A stretch of DNA of 47,566 nucleotides from assembly GCA_015232315.1 (NCBI GenBank), contig JADFZZ010000038.1, positions 1 through 47,566 on the forward strand. The letters are read 5' to 3'. This document shows, one piece after another, positions 35,746 through 45,103 of the stretch. A program made the position numbers and the translations under genes. Within the stretch, counting starts at the first letter, position 1. Every line of letters starts with the position of its first letter. Under the pieces are notes generated by a model that worked only from the letters and a program-made list of their open reading frames with translations, made no database searches and had not been told where the DNA came from. The stretch comes from SAR324 cluster bacterium (GTDB taxonomy: Bacteria; SAR324; NAC60-12).

Positions 35746-37152
35746 TTATTTGAATGTCAACTGAATGGCTCCATTCCAATCAGAATCGGGGGGATTCGTT
35801 TGATATTCGTCACAGCGTCTCCGCATCAAACCGGAGGGTACGTCCTCTGGCAGGAGGTTCATGCAGTTTTCAAATTTCATAGCCGCAGTCGACCAGTCAC
35901 GCTGTTGAAACAACTCAATTCCTTCATGATAAATTGGCGCCATCCGCTGTTTTTTATCACGTAGAGGTTCCGGATCACTTTCAAAAATTTCATACATGGC
36001 AATTGCTTCCGTCTTTCCCTTGACGGTCACCAGATCCAGTTTCCGGTATGCCGGATGATAATCTGGAGGAAGTTTACTGATCACTGAATCAGACGTGATG
36101 ATGGGGCAGCCATAATGTTTGGTCAGATTTTCCAGACGGGCGGCCACATTCACCGCATCACCAATGGCGGTGGAATCCATGCGTGTATCATTACCCAGTG
36201 TCCCGATCATGACCTGACCGACATGCAGGCCGATGCCGATGCGGATAGGCGGATAACTGTGGCGTTGGCGGTGAAGGTTATATTCCCGTAAGGATTCCTG
36301 CATGGCGATGGCAGACAGCAAGCTGTTGCGTACCTGTTCCTGCTGGTTTTTCTGGTCAAACAGGGCCATGATCGCGTCTCCCATAAATTTATCGACAAAC
36401 CCGCCATTCCGTTCAATGCAGGGAAGCATGCGTGAAATATAGGAATTGAGAAAACGGAACACCTCCATGGGCTTCATGGCTTCAGACAGATTGGTGAAAG
36501 AACGGATATCGCTGAATAAAATAGTCAGGGTTTCGTGAACCACATCACTGAAGTCAAGCGAACCCACACCATTCTGGGCAATCCGCTGAAGAAACTGGCG
36601 GGGAACAAATTTTTCAAAAACCCGGCTCATCGCGGCAAAGGCTTCTGTTTCGGCAAGTTTGATTTTTGTGGTTTTGAGCTGTTGAAAAGCTTCCTGCTGG
36701 GCGGCAATTGCCTGATTGAGTTCAGCATTTTTTGACCTCAGCAATTCTTCTGTTTTTTTGATCCGTGCCAGTATCTTGATCCGTGCCAGCAATTCCTTTG
36801 GATCAAAAGGTTTCGGCAGATAGTCATCCGCTTGAAGTTCTTCCAGGCCTTTGACCAGTTCCTTCTGGTCGCTTTGTGCTGTCAAAAACAGCACTGGAAT
36901 GTGCCGCCACAGTTCATCTGCTTTGAGAATACGTATGCTTTCATCCCCTGAAAGATGAGGCATGTTCCGGTCGAGCAGGATCACATCCGGAATATCCTCT
37001 CGTGAAATGGCACACAGCCACTTGAGTGCCTTAAATCCATTTTCCGCCTCATTGATTTTAAATGGAGTGCCGGAGTGTTCCAGGATTGTTTTCACAGTGG
37101 TTCTGACGGTTATGGAATCATCCACAATCAGGATTTTGACGCAATCATCCAT
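35746..37152 (-). CDS. receiver domain fused to class III adenylate/guanylate cyclase
   Basis: The product is 468 residues from ATG 37152. An N-terminal receiver (1-125; VDDS, phospho-acceptor Asp in ILLDRNMPHLSG, KPF) is followed by a coiled coil (about 130-180) and a class III nucleotidyl cyclase domain. The metal-binding Asps are in LFSDIRSFT and GDAIMALF, and DAVNVAARLE is typical. It would make cAMP or cGMP when the receiver is phosphorylated, likely by the adjacent CheA. About 50 C-terminal residues (YHEGIELFQQRDWSTAAMKFE) resemble one TPR-like unit. The start overlaps the end of the STAS gene (ATGGATGA), so the two are coupled. AGGGG precedes this ATG. Confidence 0.9.
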   Translation of the reverse strand: MDDCVKILIVDDSITVRTTVKTILEHSGTPFKINEAENGFKALKWLCAISREDIPDVILLDRNMPHLSGDESIRILKADELWRHIPVLFLTAQSDQKELVKGLEELQADDYLPKPFDPKELLARIKILARIKKTEELLRSKNAELNQAIAAQQEAFQQLKTTKIKLAETEAFAAMSRVFEKFVPRQFLQRIAQNGVGSLDFSDVVHETLTILFSDIRSFTNLSEAMKPMEVFRFLNSYISRMLPCIERNGGFVDKFMGDAIMALFDQKNQQEQVRNSLLSAIAMQESLREYNLHRQRHSYPPIRIGIGLHVGQVMIGTLGNDTRMDSTAIGDAVNVAARLENLTKHYGCPIITSDSVISKLPPDYHPAYRKLDLVTVKGKTEAIAMYEIFESDPEPLRDKKQRMAPIYHEGIELFQQRDWSTAAMKFENCMNLLPEDVPSGLMRRRCDEYQTNPPDSDWNGAIQLTFK

Positions 37153-37447
37153 GAAGCCCCTGTTCACCCAAAAAAGTATCCAGGCCCAACGCCTCCATAG
37201 CCAGGCGAAAGGCGTCGCTCATGGGCAGGACCAGGAGTTCTTTTCCCCTATTCCGTGCGGTGATTCTGGCAGACACCATGACTTGCAGAATTGCGGTGTC
37301 CACTTCATTGAGCATTGCGGTGTCCACAACGATACAATCGAGTTTGGACCCCAGCGCATGCCGCAATTCGGAGGCCAGCAGTGGGGCATCAGACAGTGTG
37401 GCTGTTCCTTCCATCACAAAACCGTCCGGGGTGGCATTCAATCGCAT
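37145..37447 (-). CDS. STAS-domain protein (anti-anti-sigma-like)
   Basis: The 100-residue protein is a single STAS domain (CIVVDTAMLNEVDTAILQVM, then GKELLVLPMSDAFRLAMEALGL). In STAS regulators the motif D-S-S/T-G carries the phosphorylated Ser; here the equivalent reads DTAI, leaving a Thr. It may act by binding partner proteins of a phosphatase/kinase switch. It is the first gene of the che operon and overlaps the cyclase gene by 8 bases. The SpoIIE phosphatases at 6362 and 10073 are candidate partners. Confidence 0.85.
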   Translation of the reverse strand: MRLNATPDGFVMEGTATLSDAPLLASELRHALGSKLDCIVVDTAMLNEVDTAILQVMVSARITARNRGKELLVLPMSDAFRLAMEALGLDTFLGEQGLHG

Positions 37448-37653
37448 GATTTATTCTCAATAAGTTTTCTGAAGTTGTTTTCATGGCCTAACTTAACTTG
37501 TCAGTGACAAATCCCGTTCAGTTTGGCAAGCAGGAATTGAGAATGGCGACCCTCGACATTATTTCAGGAAATTCCTGCCGGACAAAAACAATCTCCCTCA
37601 CCGCATCAATCCATTTTTTAAGCTTGATTATCGATATTGTCTTTTACAAGGAA

Positions 37654-37683
37654 TAGACAGTAGCATTCATTTTTTATTATAAT
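37654..37683 (+). promoter_or_regulatory. putative sigma-70 promoter of the 37709 gene
   Basis: TAGACA (37654-37659), an 18-base spacer and TATAAT (37678-37683): five of six and six of six consensus bases. It precedes AGGAGAG and the ATG at 37709 by a short leader. Confidence 0.5.
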
Positions 37684-37708
37684 TTACACATCATGACAGG
37701 AGAGAGGC

Positions 37709-39463
37709 ATGGTATCGTTGATCATTAAAATGGTGGTTTTTATCGGGATCGTGATTGGACTGGGGATCTGGATCGAGCCGCATGTGGCTGTTTCAGGATG
37801 GATCCGATATCTGGGATCGTTCGGTGCAACGATCCTGCTGTTTTATCTGTATGGAAAAATCAGTAGCATCTTTATCAAGCAGAAACCGGCATTTCATTCC
37901 AGTGAGGCTTCAGCAATCCCTGAGATTGAAGCCCCTTCACAGGCCGAAACCGAAACCACCATGGTTGAGTCTGTTGAAGCTGGCGACACCCCACCGCAAC
38001 CGCCTAAAAAAACCAGGATGCCCACAATTTATTACATCACGCCACTCCCAACCGATATTGCGGAACAGATTCTGATCGCGCTGGATCACATTCGTCAGAA
38101 TCCGCGTGAAAAGATCAACACGGATGAATTGCTGGATGCCATCATGGATGTGACCGAGAGTTCCGTGGGCGAAATCGTGATCATGATCACAGACCTGATC
38201 CATGCCAGCAACATTGCCCGTAAATTGTTGAGTTCAGGAATTGGAACCATTTTGAGCATCACCCGTAAAACCGGCAAAAAAGTATTCAAGGATCTTTCCC
38301 ATGAGCAATTGATGCTGATTGTTCGCTGGGCGGAAGACATTCTTAAAGTCGCAGACATGGATTTTGACGCGGTTCTGCCCATCAAACTCAATGCCAGCTA
38401 TATGTCGGCCATGCCGCTGGATCGTCAGTTGTCCAATAAATCCATTGAACTGCTGCAGGCGATTCTGGAAAATCCGATTGAGGGGTATTATTCAAAAGTA
38501 ACGGTGGATGTGGCCATGCGGATCGTTGAGGAAGTGTGCCAGTTTTACGTGATAAAGCCGACTGAAATGATGGGTGTTGGCGCCTTTGCCAGAAAGATCA
38601 TTGACTTCGCGATTGGCATCAGTCTCAAGGTTTCACGACCGGCACTTGAAAAAATCTTTGATAGCATGGCCAAAGATGACATGCTGGTGGCCGCCAACGC
38701 TTACAAAAATCTGATCCGCCCGCTTGAAGTGGAGATCAACGCGGAAGATGATGAACGGGTCATGGCTGATTTTGTCGCACCGTCCGTGGATGAGGCCCCT
38801 GCAAAAGATGGCGCCGTAGCAACCGATTCGTCACGTTCAGTGGTCATTGCGGAAAACAGTGTCATTGGTATTAAAAATGATCAAATGCTGGATACGTTTG
38901 TGGATATCACCAAAGCTTTTGTCATGCATTACCTGAATGCCGGACTGGGCATGGTTCAGGCTGGCGGACTTGTCGATGGACTGGTACGGCAGGCGGCTAA
39001 CACCAGCATTGAAATCATGCGCCGAACCATCAAACGTCTGCTGTCAGTTCGTGAAATCACCCAGGAACAATTGGCGGACATGATTGCCTGGGGTGAAAAA
39101 GTGTTACGGCCAAACAGCTCGGATTTTGTGAGGGCGTTGCCTTATTCCAAAGAACAGGCACAACAGATTTTTGATTTGGTCAATGCCATTCGCAATGATC
39201 CGAAACCCGGAAAACACACGGATGAAATCATCAATTTATCCGTCATGCTGACCAGGGTTTCAGCCACTTTTTACATCAATGACCCGATGAAAAAAAATAA
39301 AATCACACCCATTGGCCAGGGGATTGTCAATATGGGGGTTGGGGCATCCATTCAATTGTTACGCACAACCGGCCGCATGATTGTCAATAAAATGGACAAG
39401 GATAATCTACTTCTGGTCGCGGATCGTGCAGAAAACTTTTTTCAACCACTGCAACCCCGGTGA
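37709..39463 (+). CDS. membrane protein with internal repeats, function unknown
   Basis: The 584-residue protein has two membrane helices (about 4-22 and 33-52) and a cytoplasmic helical body made of two related halves (about 115-345 and 390-582). Each half ends with a similar motif: a small-residue helix, R-x-x-x-x-I, M-x-x-D-x-L-L/M-x-x-A and a terminal PL. For example SMAKDDMLVAANAYKNLIRPL in the first half (quoted in part) aligns with KMDKDNLLLVADRAENFF in the second, and TPIGQGIVNMGVG aligns with MMGVGAFARKIIDF. I recognise no family. It is divergent from the che operon and has its own promoter. Confidence 0.75.
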   Translation: MVSLIIKMVVFIGIVIGLGIWIEPHVAVSGWIRYLGSFGATILLFYLYGKISSIFIKQKPAFHSSEASAIPEIEAPSQAETETTMVESVEAGDTPPQPPKKTRMPTIYYITPLPTDIAEQILIALDHIRQNPREKINTDELLDAIMDVTESSVGEIVIMITDLIHASNIARKLLSSGIGTILSITRKTGKKVFKDLSHEQLMLIVRWAEDILKVADMDFDAVLPIKLNASYMSAMPLDRQLSNKSIELLQAILENPIEGYYSKVTVDVAMRIVEEVCQFYVIKPTEMMGVGAFARKIIDFAIGISLKVSRPALEKIFDSMAKDDMLVAANAYKNLIRPLEVEINAEDDERVMADFVAPSVDEAPAKDGAVATDSSRSVVIAENSVIGIKNDQMLDTFVDITKAFVMHYLNAGLGMVQAGGLVDGLVRQAANTSIEIMRRTIKRLLSVREITQEQLADMIAWGEKVLRPNSSDFVRALPYSKEQAQQIFDLVNAIRNDPKPGKHTDEIINLSVMLTRVSATFYINDPMKKNKITPIGQGIVNMGVGASIQLLRTTGRMIVNKMDKDNLLLVADRAENFFQPLQPR

Positions 39464-39530
39464 GTGGTGCTGAACAAAACAAATTGGATCAAGAGGCCCG
39501 GATAAAAAATCGGAATTTATTGGGTGGATG

Positions 39531-39557
39531 TAGAGACGGGTTTCAAACCCGTCTCTA
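39531..39557. repeat. perfect 13-bp palindromic repeat
   Basis: TAGAGACGGGTTT, one base, AAACCCGTCTCTA. This hairpin is common in bacterial interspersed repeats. It lies 68 bases after the 37709 gene, without a T-run, and might still aid transcript ending. Confidence 0.8.
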
Positions 39558-39684
39558 TGGTGGGCAGAATCATTCTCCGGTGAGTGGCGGGATATAATGA
39601 AACAAGGCCTTGTCGTTTGGTGGTAAAACCGTTACAGCTACGTATGTCGTCAATCTTGAACTAATTCCAACCTCAAAGAGCAAT

Positions 39685-40014
39685 ATGCTGGCATTCGACA
39701 CTCACCACTATATCAAAAGCCTCATGGCGGTCGGCGTTTCCATGGAACAGGCCGAGGTCCAGGCCGATACCCTCAAAACCATCCTGATGCATGACGCGGT
39801 CACCAAACCTGATCTGGAACTGGCCAAAACCGAACTCCAGCGCGACATTAAAGAACTCGACGCCAGGATCGAAACCACCAGGCTCGAACTCCAACATGAC
39901 CTCAAGGAACTGGAACTGAGGCTCTCTTCTGAAACCCACCTCCTCAAATGGATGACAGGCCTCATGCTCGGTGGTGTCATTGCGCTGATCGTCAGAACTT
40001 TTTTTCCGTTTTGA
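39685..40014 (+). CDS. DUF1640-like coiled-coil membrane protein
   Basis: The product (109 residues from ATG 39685, preceded by AAAGAG) begins FDTHHYIKSLMAVGVSMEQAE, typical of the DUF1640/CCDC90-like family. A long coiled coil with LELAKTELQRDIKEL follows, then a C-terminal membrane helix (LLKWMTGLMLGGVIALIV). Such proteins are small membrane-anchored coiled coils, often near mobile or toxin-like genes, with no established bacterial function. A frame extension to 39610 adds 25 unrelated residues. Confidence 0.75.
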   Translation: MLAFDTHHYIKSLMAVGVSMEQAEVQADTLKTILMHDAVTKPDLELAKTELQRDIKELDARIETTRLELQHDLKELELRLSSETHLLKWMTGLMLGGVIALIVRTFFPF

Positions 40015-40120
40015 GGAATCTTTTCAAAATTTGGCGCCTTTCAAATCACGTTTGACAGTTTATCATAGCAAAAGATTCAGGTATGCATGAACCCATGAGG
40101 AATCATAAATCTGGAAAAAT

Positions 40121-41026
40121 ATGACAAAATTTATCAAGGAAACCCTGCCCCTCCATCATACCGCGTCTGGATGCCGGTATGACCTGGATGTATGGCGTTA
40201 TTCTCCACCCCGGGCGACCCGGACTGTTTATCTTCAGGGGGGGATCCACGGCATTGAAATCACTGGAATCCCGGTGCTTTATGAATTCATGGAAGTGATA
40301 GAACAGCATCAACTTCCCGACCGGTTTATTTGTGTGCCACAGGCGAACCCGATGGGGCTGGACAGCCAGATGATGGCGGTGCAAACCGGTTACAACAATC
40401 TGCACACCAATCCACAAAATTGTCTGAACTGGAACCGCATCACCAACCTGGGTGAGCATGCCGGGATTGAAGGCTACTGGATTCAGCAGCTTCTGCGTCT
40501 GGCCGAGGAAGCGGAGGTGGTTCTTGATCTGCACACGGCAGGTGCCGAAGCGTTGCCGCATGTGTATAGCCATGCCAGCCAGATTGCCACTGTGACCGGC
40601 TTGGGAATTCCGCACATTCTGTCCTGGACCGGTATTTCTACCAGTTTTTCAGATACCTGTTTCCAGAGAGGAAAGACAGCCACCACTTTTGAACTGTCTG
40701 CCAGCCGGAAAGTGGAAATGTCATGGGTGAGCCGCAGTGTGGATTATCTGAAACGTTATTTTGGTTTGTTGCCTCCTATTGAGGGTTCCCGCATCTGGAT
40801 TGTTGAGAAACAATATAAAAGTCTCTATTCCCCGTTTCATGGTGTTTTATGCTGGCTTCGTGAAACAGGAGACGAAATTTGTCAGGGCGAGCCACTGGCT
40901 TTTGTGTATTCACGGGACGGAAAACAAACATTGATTTCTCCGTACAACGGTGTGTTGTTGATCAAATACCCGATCCATGCGCCTTATGAACGTCAGGAGG
41001 TTGCCAAAATACTGGTTGCGGAATGA
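40121..41026 (+). CDS. AstE/AspA-family zinc metallohydrolase
   Basis: The 301-residue protein belongs to the succinylglutamate desuccinylase/aspartoacylase family of M14-like zinc enzymes. The zinc ligands are visible: H43 and E46 in GGIHGIE, and H138 in LDLHTAG. A C-terminal beta domain (about 215-300, with SPYNGVLLI) is typical. It probably hydrolyses an amide bond of an acylated amino acid or small peptide; the substrate is not clear. It stands alone, convergent with the peroxidase gene at 41053. Confidence 0.85.
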   Translation: MTKFIKETLPLHHTASGCRYDLDVWRYSPPRATRTVYLQGGIHGIEITGIPVLYEFMEVIEQHQLPDRFICVPQANPMGLDSQMMAVQTGYNNLHTNPQNCLNWNRITNLGEHAGIEGYWIQQLLRLAEEAEVVLDLHTAGAEALPHVYSHASQIATVTGLGIPHILSWTGISTSFSDTCFQRGKTATTFELSASRKVEMSWVSRSVDYLKRYFGLLPPIEGSRIWIVEKQYKSLYSPFHGVLCWLRETGDEICQGEPLAFVYSRDGKQTLISPYNGVLLIKYPIHAPYERQEVAKILVAE

Positions 41027-41052
41027 ATTAAGATTTTTCTGAAACACGATAT

Positions 41053-41982
41053 TTATTTCAGATTTTGAACGTTCCTTAATGTTTCCAGTGATGGTGTGAA
41101 AAACATGGCACCAGTGACAGGTGTAGTGTAATTCATCAGATGATCGGTCAAGCCATCGCCACTGGTTCCAAACATGTTGGACAACATTTTATCGACAATG
41201 GTGAGATCTTTGGTGTAGGCCAGAAAAAACAGGCCTTTCTCTCCGGAAAGAGAATAATAAGGCAAACTGTGCCGGACAATTTGCAATTCGTCTCCTTCTT
41301 CCTCAATAACCACACGACTGATATGCGAAGTTGGTGGTTTCACATCCTCAGCAAGTTCCACAGAATCCGGTTTGGTGCGACCAATGATATTTTCCTGTTC
41401 GCCTTGTGAGAGCTTGTTCCAGGATGTCATTTTATGAACAAAGCGTTGTGAAAATACATAACTTCCCCCGGCAAATTCCGGATCCTCCTCACCAATCAAT
41501 GCGGCTTCCGCACGTTCATCGCCTTGGGGATTTTCGGTTCCATCAATAAAACCGGTCAGATCCCGTGAATCCAGATATTGTTTTGCCTGCACGTCTTCAA
41601 CAACCGAGACCTGACTTCCCAGTTGTTCGAGGAGCGGTTGCAGAAGTTCATAATTCAAATCCGGACGGCTTGAATGAACATGAAACAGAATGTCTCCTCC
41701 AGTAGCGGGTATCTGTTGCTGACTGCCGGATATTGTCTGGAATGTTTTTAATTGTAACGGACGTTTTTGCGGCGAAATCAAATTCCAGAAAGTTGCGCCA
41801 AAACTAATGGTTCCGCATAAATTCGCGGAGGTGTCCATTTGGCTGATCGCGGTCAACAGTTCAGGAAACTTTGAACAGATCCTGAATACCTGTTGAGCCT
41901 GTGTCTGTGGGTTTTGCACATTCAAAACCACAAAGAGTCCATGTTTTCCTGCTTCGGGAGTAATACCAGTTTGAGGAGTCAT
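41053..41982 (-). CDS. Dyp-type peroxidase
   Basis: The 309-residue protein has the family motif GFIDGTENP (144-152, catalytic D147), the proximal haem ligand H220 in SHISRV, and R237 in IVRHSLPY near the distal pocket. FFLAYTKDLTIVDKMLSNMFG is typical of the C-terminal half. It is a haem enzyme that uses peroxide to oxidise dyes, or possibly other aromatics or haem precursors. No Tat or Sec signal is seen, so it is cytoplasmic or encapsulated; no encapsulin gene is adjacent. It sits next to the iron importer genes. Confidence 0.92.
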   Translation of the reverse strand: MTPQTGITPEAGKHGLFVVLNVQNPQTQAQQVFRICSKFPELLTAISQMDTSANLCGTISFGATFWNLISPQKRPLQLKTFQTISGSQQQIPATGGDILFHVHSSRPDLNYELLQPLLEQLGSQVSVVEDVQAKQYLDSRDLTGFIDGTENPQGDERAEAALIGEEDPEFAGGSYVFSQRFVHKMTSWNKLSQGEQENIIGRTKPDSVELAEDVKPPTSHISRVVIEEEGDELQIVRHSLPYYSLSGEKGLFFLAYTKDLTIVDKMLSNMFGTSGDGLTDHLMNYTTPVTGAMFFTPSLETLRNVQNLK

Positions 41983-42111
41983 TGTTTCTCCTTATTTTCG
42001 AAGTTCATAAAAGTTGTGTGAATCCATCTGAATGATGGCCTGTTTCTTCGCATACAATAAATTATGTTTTCAAACAAGGTGTCTTTTCAACGAATCAGAA
42101 TTAACACCATT

Positions 42112-43128
42112 TCATACGAAGGAGTGATGATGAATACGCAGACAAACGCTTTCTCCGGCAGTCCATGTTTCTCGTGAATGAACACGGCAATGAGCACTTG
42201 CGCCTCCTGCTGTTTTTAACCAGAGCCACTGCTGACTGCCGTGAAATTCAACCTTCTCAATCAATACCGTGCCTGAAAGGGCGTCAGAACATTTTTCAAC
42301 CGTAATATCCTCGGGACGTATCATGATTTGTTTTCCGCTTTCCCGATACTCAAAAACATGATCCGGGAAAAACGCTTGAAATTCCACATCGGAAAAGAAA
42401 TTGGCATCTCCCACAAATGCGGCCGCCCAGGCTGAGACAGGAGCATGGTATATCTCCGCAGGAAGTCCTTCCTGAATGATGGCGCCCTGATGGAGCAACA
42501 GCATTCTATCCGCAAAAGAAAACGCCTCGATCTGATCATGCGTCACCAGAATGGCGCTCAACCCCTTGCGTTTCAGAATGTCACGCACTTCTGCGCGCAA
42601 TTTGACGCGCAATTGGTAATCAAGGCTACTGAACGGTTCATCCATCAGCAATAATGCCGGTTCCGGAGCCAAAGCCCTCGCAATGGCGACACGCTGTTGC
42701 TCACCGCCTGAAAGTTCATGCGGCATTTTGGCGCCATAGCCCTCAAGATTAACCAGTTCAAGCATTTCATCAACAATCCTGGAAGTGAACTTGCCGCGGG
42801 CAATTCCAAACGCGATATTCTCCGCAACAGATAAATGAGGAAACAGCGCGATATCCTGAAACACCATCCCCACTTTTCGTTTTTCAGGCGGAATGTTCAT
42901 GCCTGAATCAAATACAGCCTTTCCATGCAGTCTGATGTTTCCTTTATCAGGGGACTGTAATCCGGCTATCATCCTGAGGAGCGTTGATTTGCCGCATCCG
43001 GAAGGTCCCAGAAGGACCATCAGTTCATGCTGATACAGCCCGAAACTGATGTCGTTCACAGCAGACATCCCGTTAAAATGTTTGCTCAATCCATTGCATT
43101 GGAGAAGTAACTCAGACGTCGTATTCAT
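42112..43128 (-). CDS. fbpC: Fe(III) ABC transporter ATP-binding protein
   Basis: The 338-residue ATPase has Walker A GPSGCGKST, Q-loop, signature LSGGEQQR, Walker B LLLMDEPFSSLD and the switch His in LVTHDQ. The C-terminal domain (about 240-338) is of the TOBE/FbpC type. It powers the ferric importer with the permease at 43125. The ATG overlaps the permease stop (ATGA), so the two are translated together. Other members of this CUT/POPT group carry spermidine or sulfate; the ferric-binding partner at 45104 favours iron. Confidence 0.88.
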   Translation of the reverse strand: MNTTSELLLQCNGLSKHFNGMSAVNDISFGLYQHELMVLLGPSGCGKSTLLRMIAGLQSPDKGNIRLHGKAVFDSGMNIPPEKRKVGMVFQDIALFPHLSVAENIAFGIARGKFTSRIVDEMLELVNLEGYGAKMPHELSGGEQQRVAIARALAPEPALLLMDEPFSSLDYQLRVKLRAEVRDILKRKGLSAILVTHDQIEAFSFADRMLLLHQGAIIQEGLPAEIYHAPVSAWAAAFVGDANFFSDVEFQAFFPDHVFEYRESGKQIMIRPEDITVEKCSDALSGTVLIEKVEFHGSQQWLWLKTAGGASAHCRVHSRETWTAGESVCLRIHHHSFV

Positions 43129-44813
43129 GATAAATCTCCATCTTTTTCAGGTTTTGTGCGTCCAGATCGAATCAGTAGCCATACAGGAATGATCGCAATC
43201 ATGACGATTGTCAGCGCTGGCAGGGCGGCATCTGCCCAATAGGATTCCTTGGTCAATTGCCAAATTCTGGTGGCGAGTGTGTCCTGACCAAAACTTCTGA
43301 GAATGAGGGTGGCAGGCAGTTCTTTCATGACATCTACAAAGATTATGATGAATCCTGTGAGGAGTCCGCCTTCGATCATGGGTAAATGGATTTTCCGCAG
43401 AATGCTGATTCTGGACGCACCCAGTGTTTTGGCCGCCATATCCATAGAGGGCAAAACCCTGACAAGACTCGAATCTACCGCACTGAAGCCCACAGAAAGG
43501 AAACGCACCACGTAAGCAAAGAGCATTCCCACGATAGTGCCTGTAAATATAAGGCCCACAGGCTGATGCCAAAGCTGTTCGCTCCAGTCATTCAATGTGC
43601 GGTCCAGCCAGCCCAGTGGAATCAAGACTCCCACAGCGATGACGGTGCCCGGCAAGGCATAACCCATACTGGAAAAACGGATCATGCCTGTGATCATTTT
43701 GAAGGGAAAAAGCCGCTTTCCATAAGCCAGAAGAATCGCCACGGCCAAAGTGATCATTGCGGCCAGACCTGCCAGTTTAAGCGTATTGAACAGCGCATCC
43801 AGATAACGATGATCGAATTTTTCATCGATTCCGGATGTAACCCAGAACAGAAGAATTCCAACCGGATAGAAAAAACTCATGGTAAGAACAAGCATGGGGT
43901 ACCCTGCCGCAATCAAGGCTTTCACTCCTGAAAGCGGTTTTGGCATCAAAGGTTTCCGTTTCCCATGCAGTTGGAAATATTCTGCTTTTCCACGGGTTTT
44001 TCTTTCAATCCAGAACAAGGCCAGCGTACAAAGCAACAGCATTCCAGCCAGTTGTATGCCGGCATGACGGTCGTACATGCCATACCACATTTCATAAATC
44101 GCAGTAGTGAAGGTGTCATAGGAAAAAGTTCCGACTGTTCCAAAATCCGCCAGACATTCCATCAGTGCCAGAGCCATGCCCGCAGTGATGGAAGGACGTG
44201 CCAGGGGGAGCGCAAGGCGGGTAAATAGCTGACGGTGGCTGGTTCCCAGTAAACGCGCGGCGTTGAGTAATTCCTGATTCTGTTCGCGGAAAGCGGCACG
44301 GGCGGCAAGATACACATAGGGATACAACACCAGCGACATGACCATCGCGACCCAGAAAAAGGAATGGACATCTGGAATCCAGCTATCTTTGCCGAACCAC
44401 GAACGGATCATTGTTGGAAATACCCCAAAATAATCCCATTGGGACACCACCACAAACGCGAGCACATATCCCGGCATGGCCAGCGGCAACAGCAACAGTC
44501 CTTCCAGCCATTTTCTGCCCGGAAAGGAATACATGACGACCAACCACGCCAGGCTGGTGCCAAGGATAAAGGTTCCCACACCTACAGCGGCCGCAAGCCT
44601 CACGGTATTCCAGATCAATTCTGGAAGGCGGGTTTCCCAGAGATATTTCCAGATCTCCCATCTCGGTTGAAAGAGTGTGAACGCGATTCCAACAAGAGGA
44701 ATTGAAACAAGACCTGCCGTCATTATAATTCCGGCAAACCATAGGTAGCCTTGGTGTTTGATTTTCAAATCCGATGCTCCTTCTGAAGGATTATTATGAG
44801 AGCTTGTTACCAC
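43125..44813 (-). CDS. fbpB: Fe(III) ABC transporter permease (fused two-domain)
   Basis: The 562-residue permease has about twelve membrane helices in two homologous halves, each with an EAA-type loop (LNAARLLGTSHRQLFTRLALP and AAKTLGASRISILRKIHLP; both contact the ATPase). This is the FbpB/SfuB layout. Start is GTG 44811-44813; no close ATG alternative exists. A MITE separates it from the substrate-binding gene, so it may depend on read-through or a separate promoter. Confidence 0.88.
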   Translation of the reverse strand: MVTSSHNNPSEGASDLKIKHQGYLWFAGIIMTAGLVSIPLVGIAFTLFQPRWEIWKYLWETRLPELIWNTVRLAAAVGVGTFILGTSLAWLVVMYSFPGRKWLEGLLLLPLAMPGYVLAFVVVSQWDYFGVFPTMIRSWFGKDSWIPDVHSFFWVAMVMSLVLYPYVYLAARAAFREQNQELLNAARLLGTSHRQLFTRLALPLARPSITAGMALALMECLADFGTVGTFSYDTFTTAIYEMWYGMYDRHAGIQLAGMLLLCTLALFWIERKTRGKAEYFQLHGKRKPLMPKPLSGVKALIAAGYPMLVLTMSFFYPVGILLFWVTSGIDEKFDHRYLDALFNTLKLAGLAAMITLAVAILLAYGKRLFPFKMITGMIRFSSMGYALPGTVIAVGVLIPLGWLDRTLNDWSEQLWHQPVGLIFTGTIVGMLFAYVVRFLSVGFSAVDSSLVRVLPSMDMAAKTLGASRISILRKIHLPMIEGGLLTGFIIIFVDVMKELPATLILRSFGQDTLATRIWQLTKESYWADAALPALTIVMIAIIPVWLLIRSGRTKPEKDGDLS

Positions 44814-44888
44814 GATTTAAGCCGGAATTTCTCCCTTGGGTTTGAAATGAAATTCCCCTAATCCTTTAAACCAGGGGGCGTTGGTGCC

Positions 44889-45043
44889 CAATGTCATCAA
44901 CTTAAGCCTTCTGAATGGTGCTGAGTATTAATTCCCCCTTGGTTTAAGAGGGATAGGGGGATGTAATTCTGAGTGTTAAATCCCCCATACCCCCTTTGTA
45001 AAGGGAGATTATCCAGCGAAGAATTTCTAAGTTGACGACATTG
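44889..45043. mobile_element. MITE copy d (155 bp) between fbpA and fbpB
   Basis: Ends of the family type (the right end lacks one T). Flanking direct repeats CGTTGGTGCC (44879-44888) and AGTTGGTGCC (45044-45053) match at 9 of 10 bases, a target duplication of 10 bp. It lies in the gap of the fbp operon and could form a strong hairpin in its mRNA. Confidence 0.85.
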
Positions 45044-45103
45044 AGTTGGTGCCGGTACCGTCAGAGAGCGTAACTTAACAGCCTTGACGATACCCTGCCG
45101 GGA

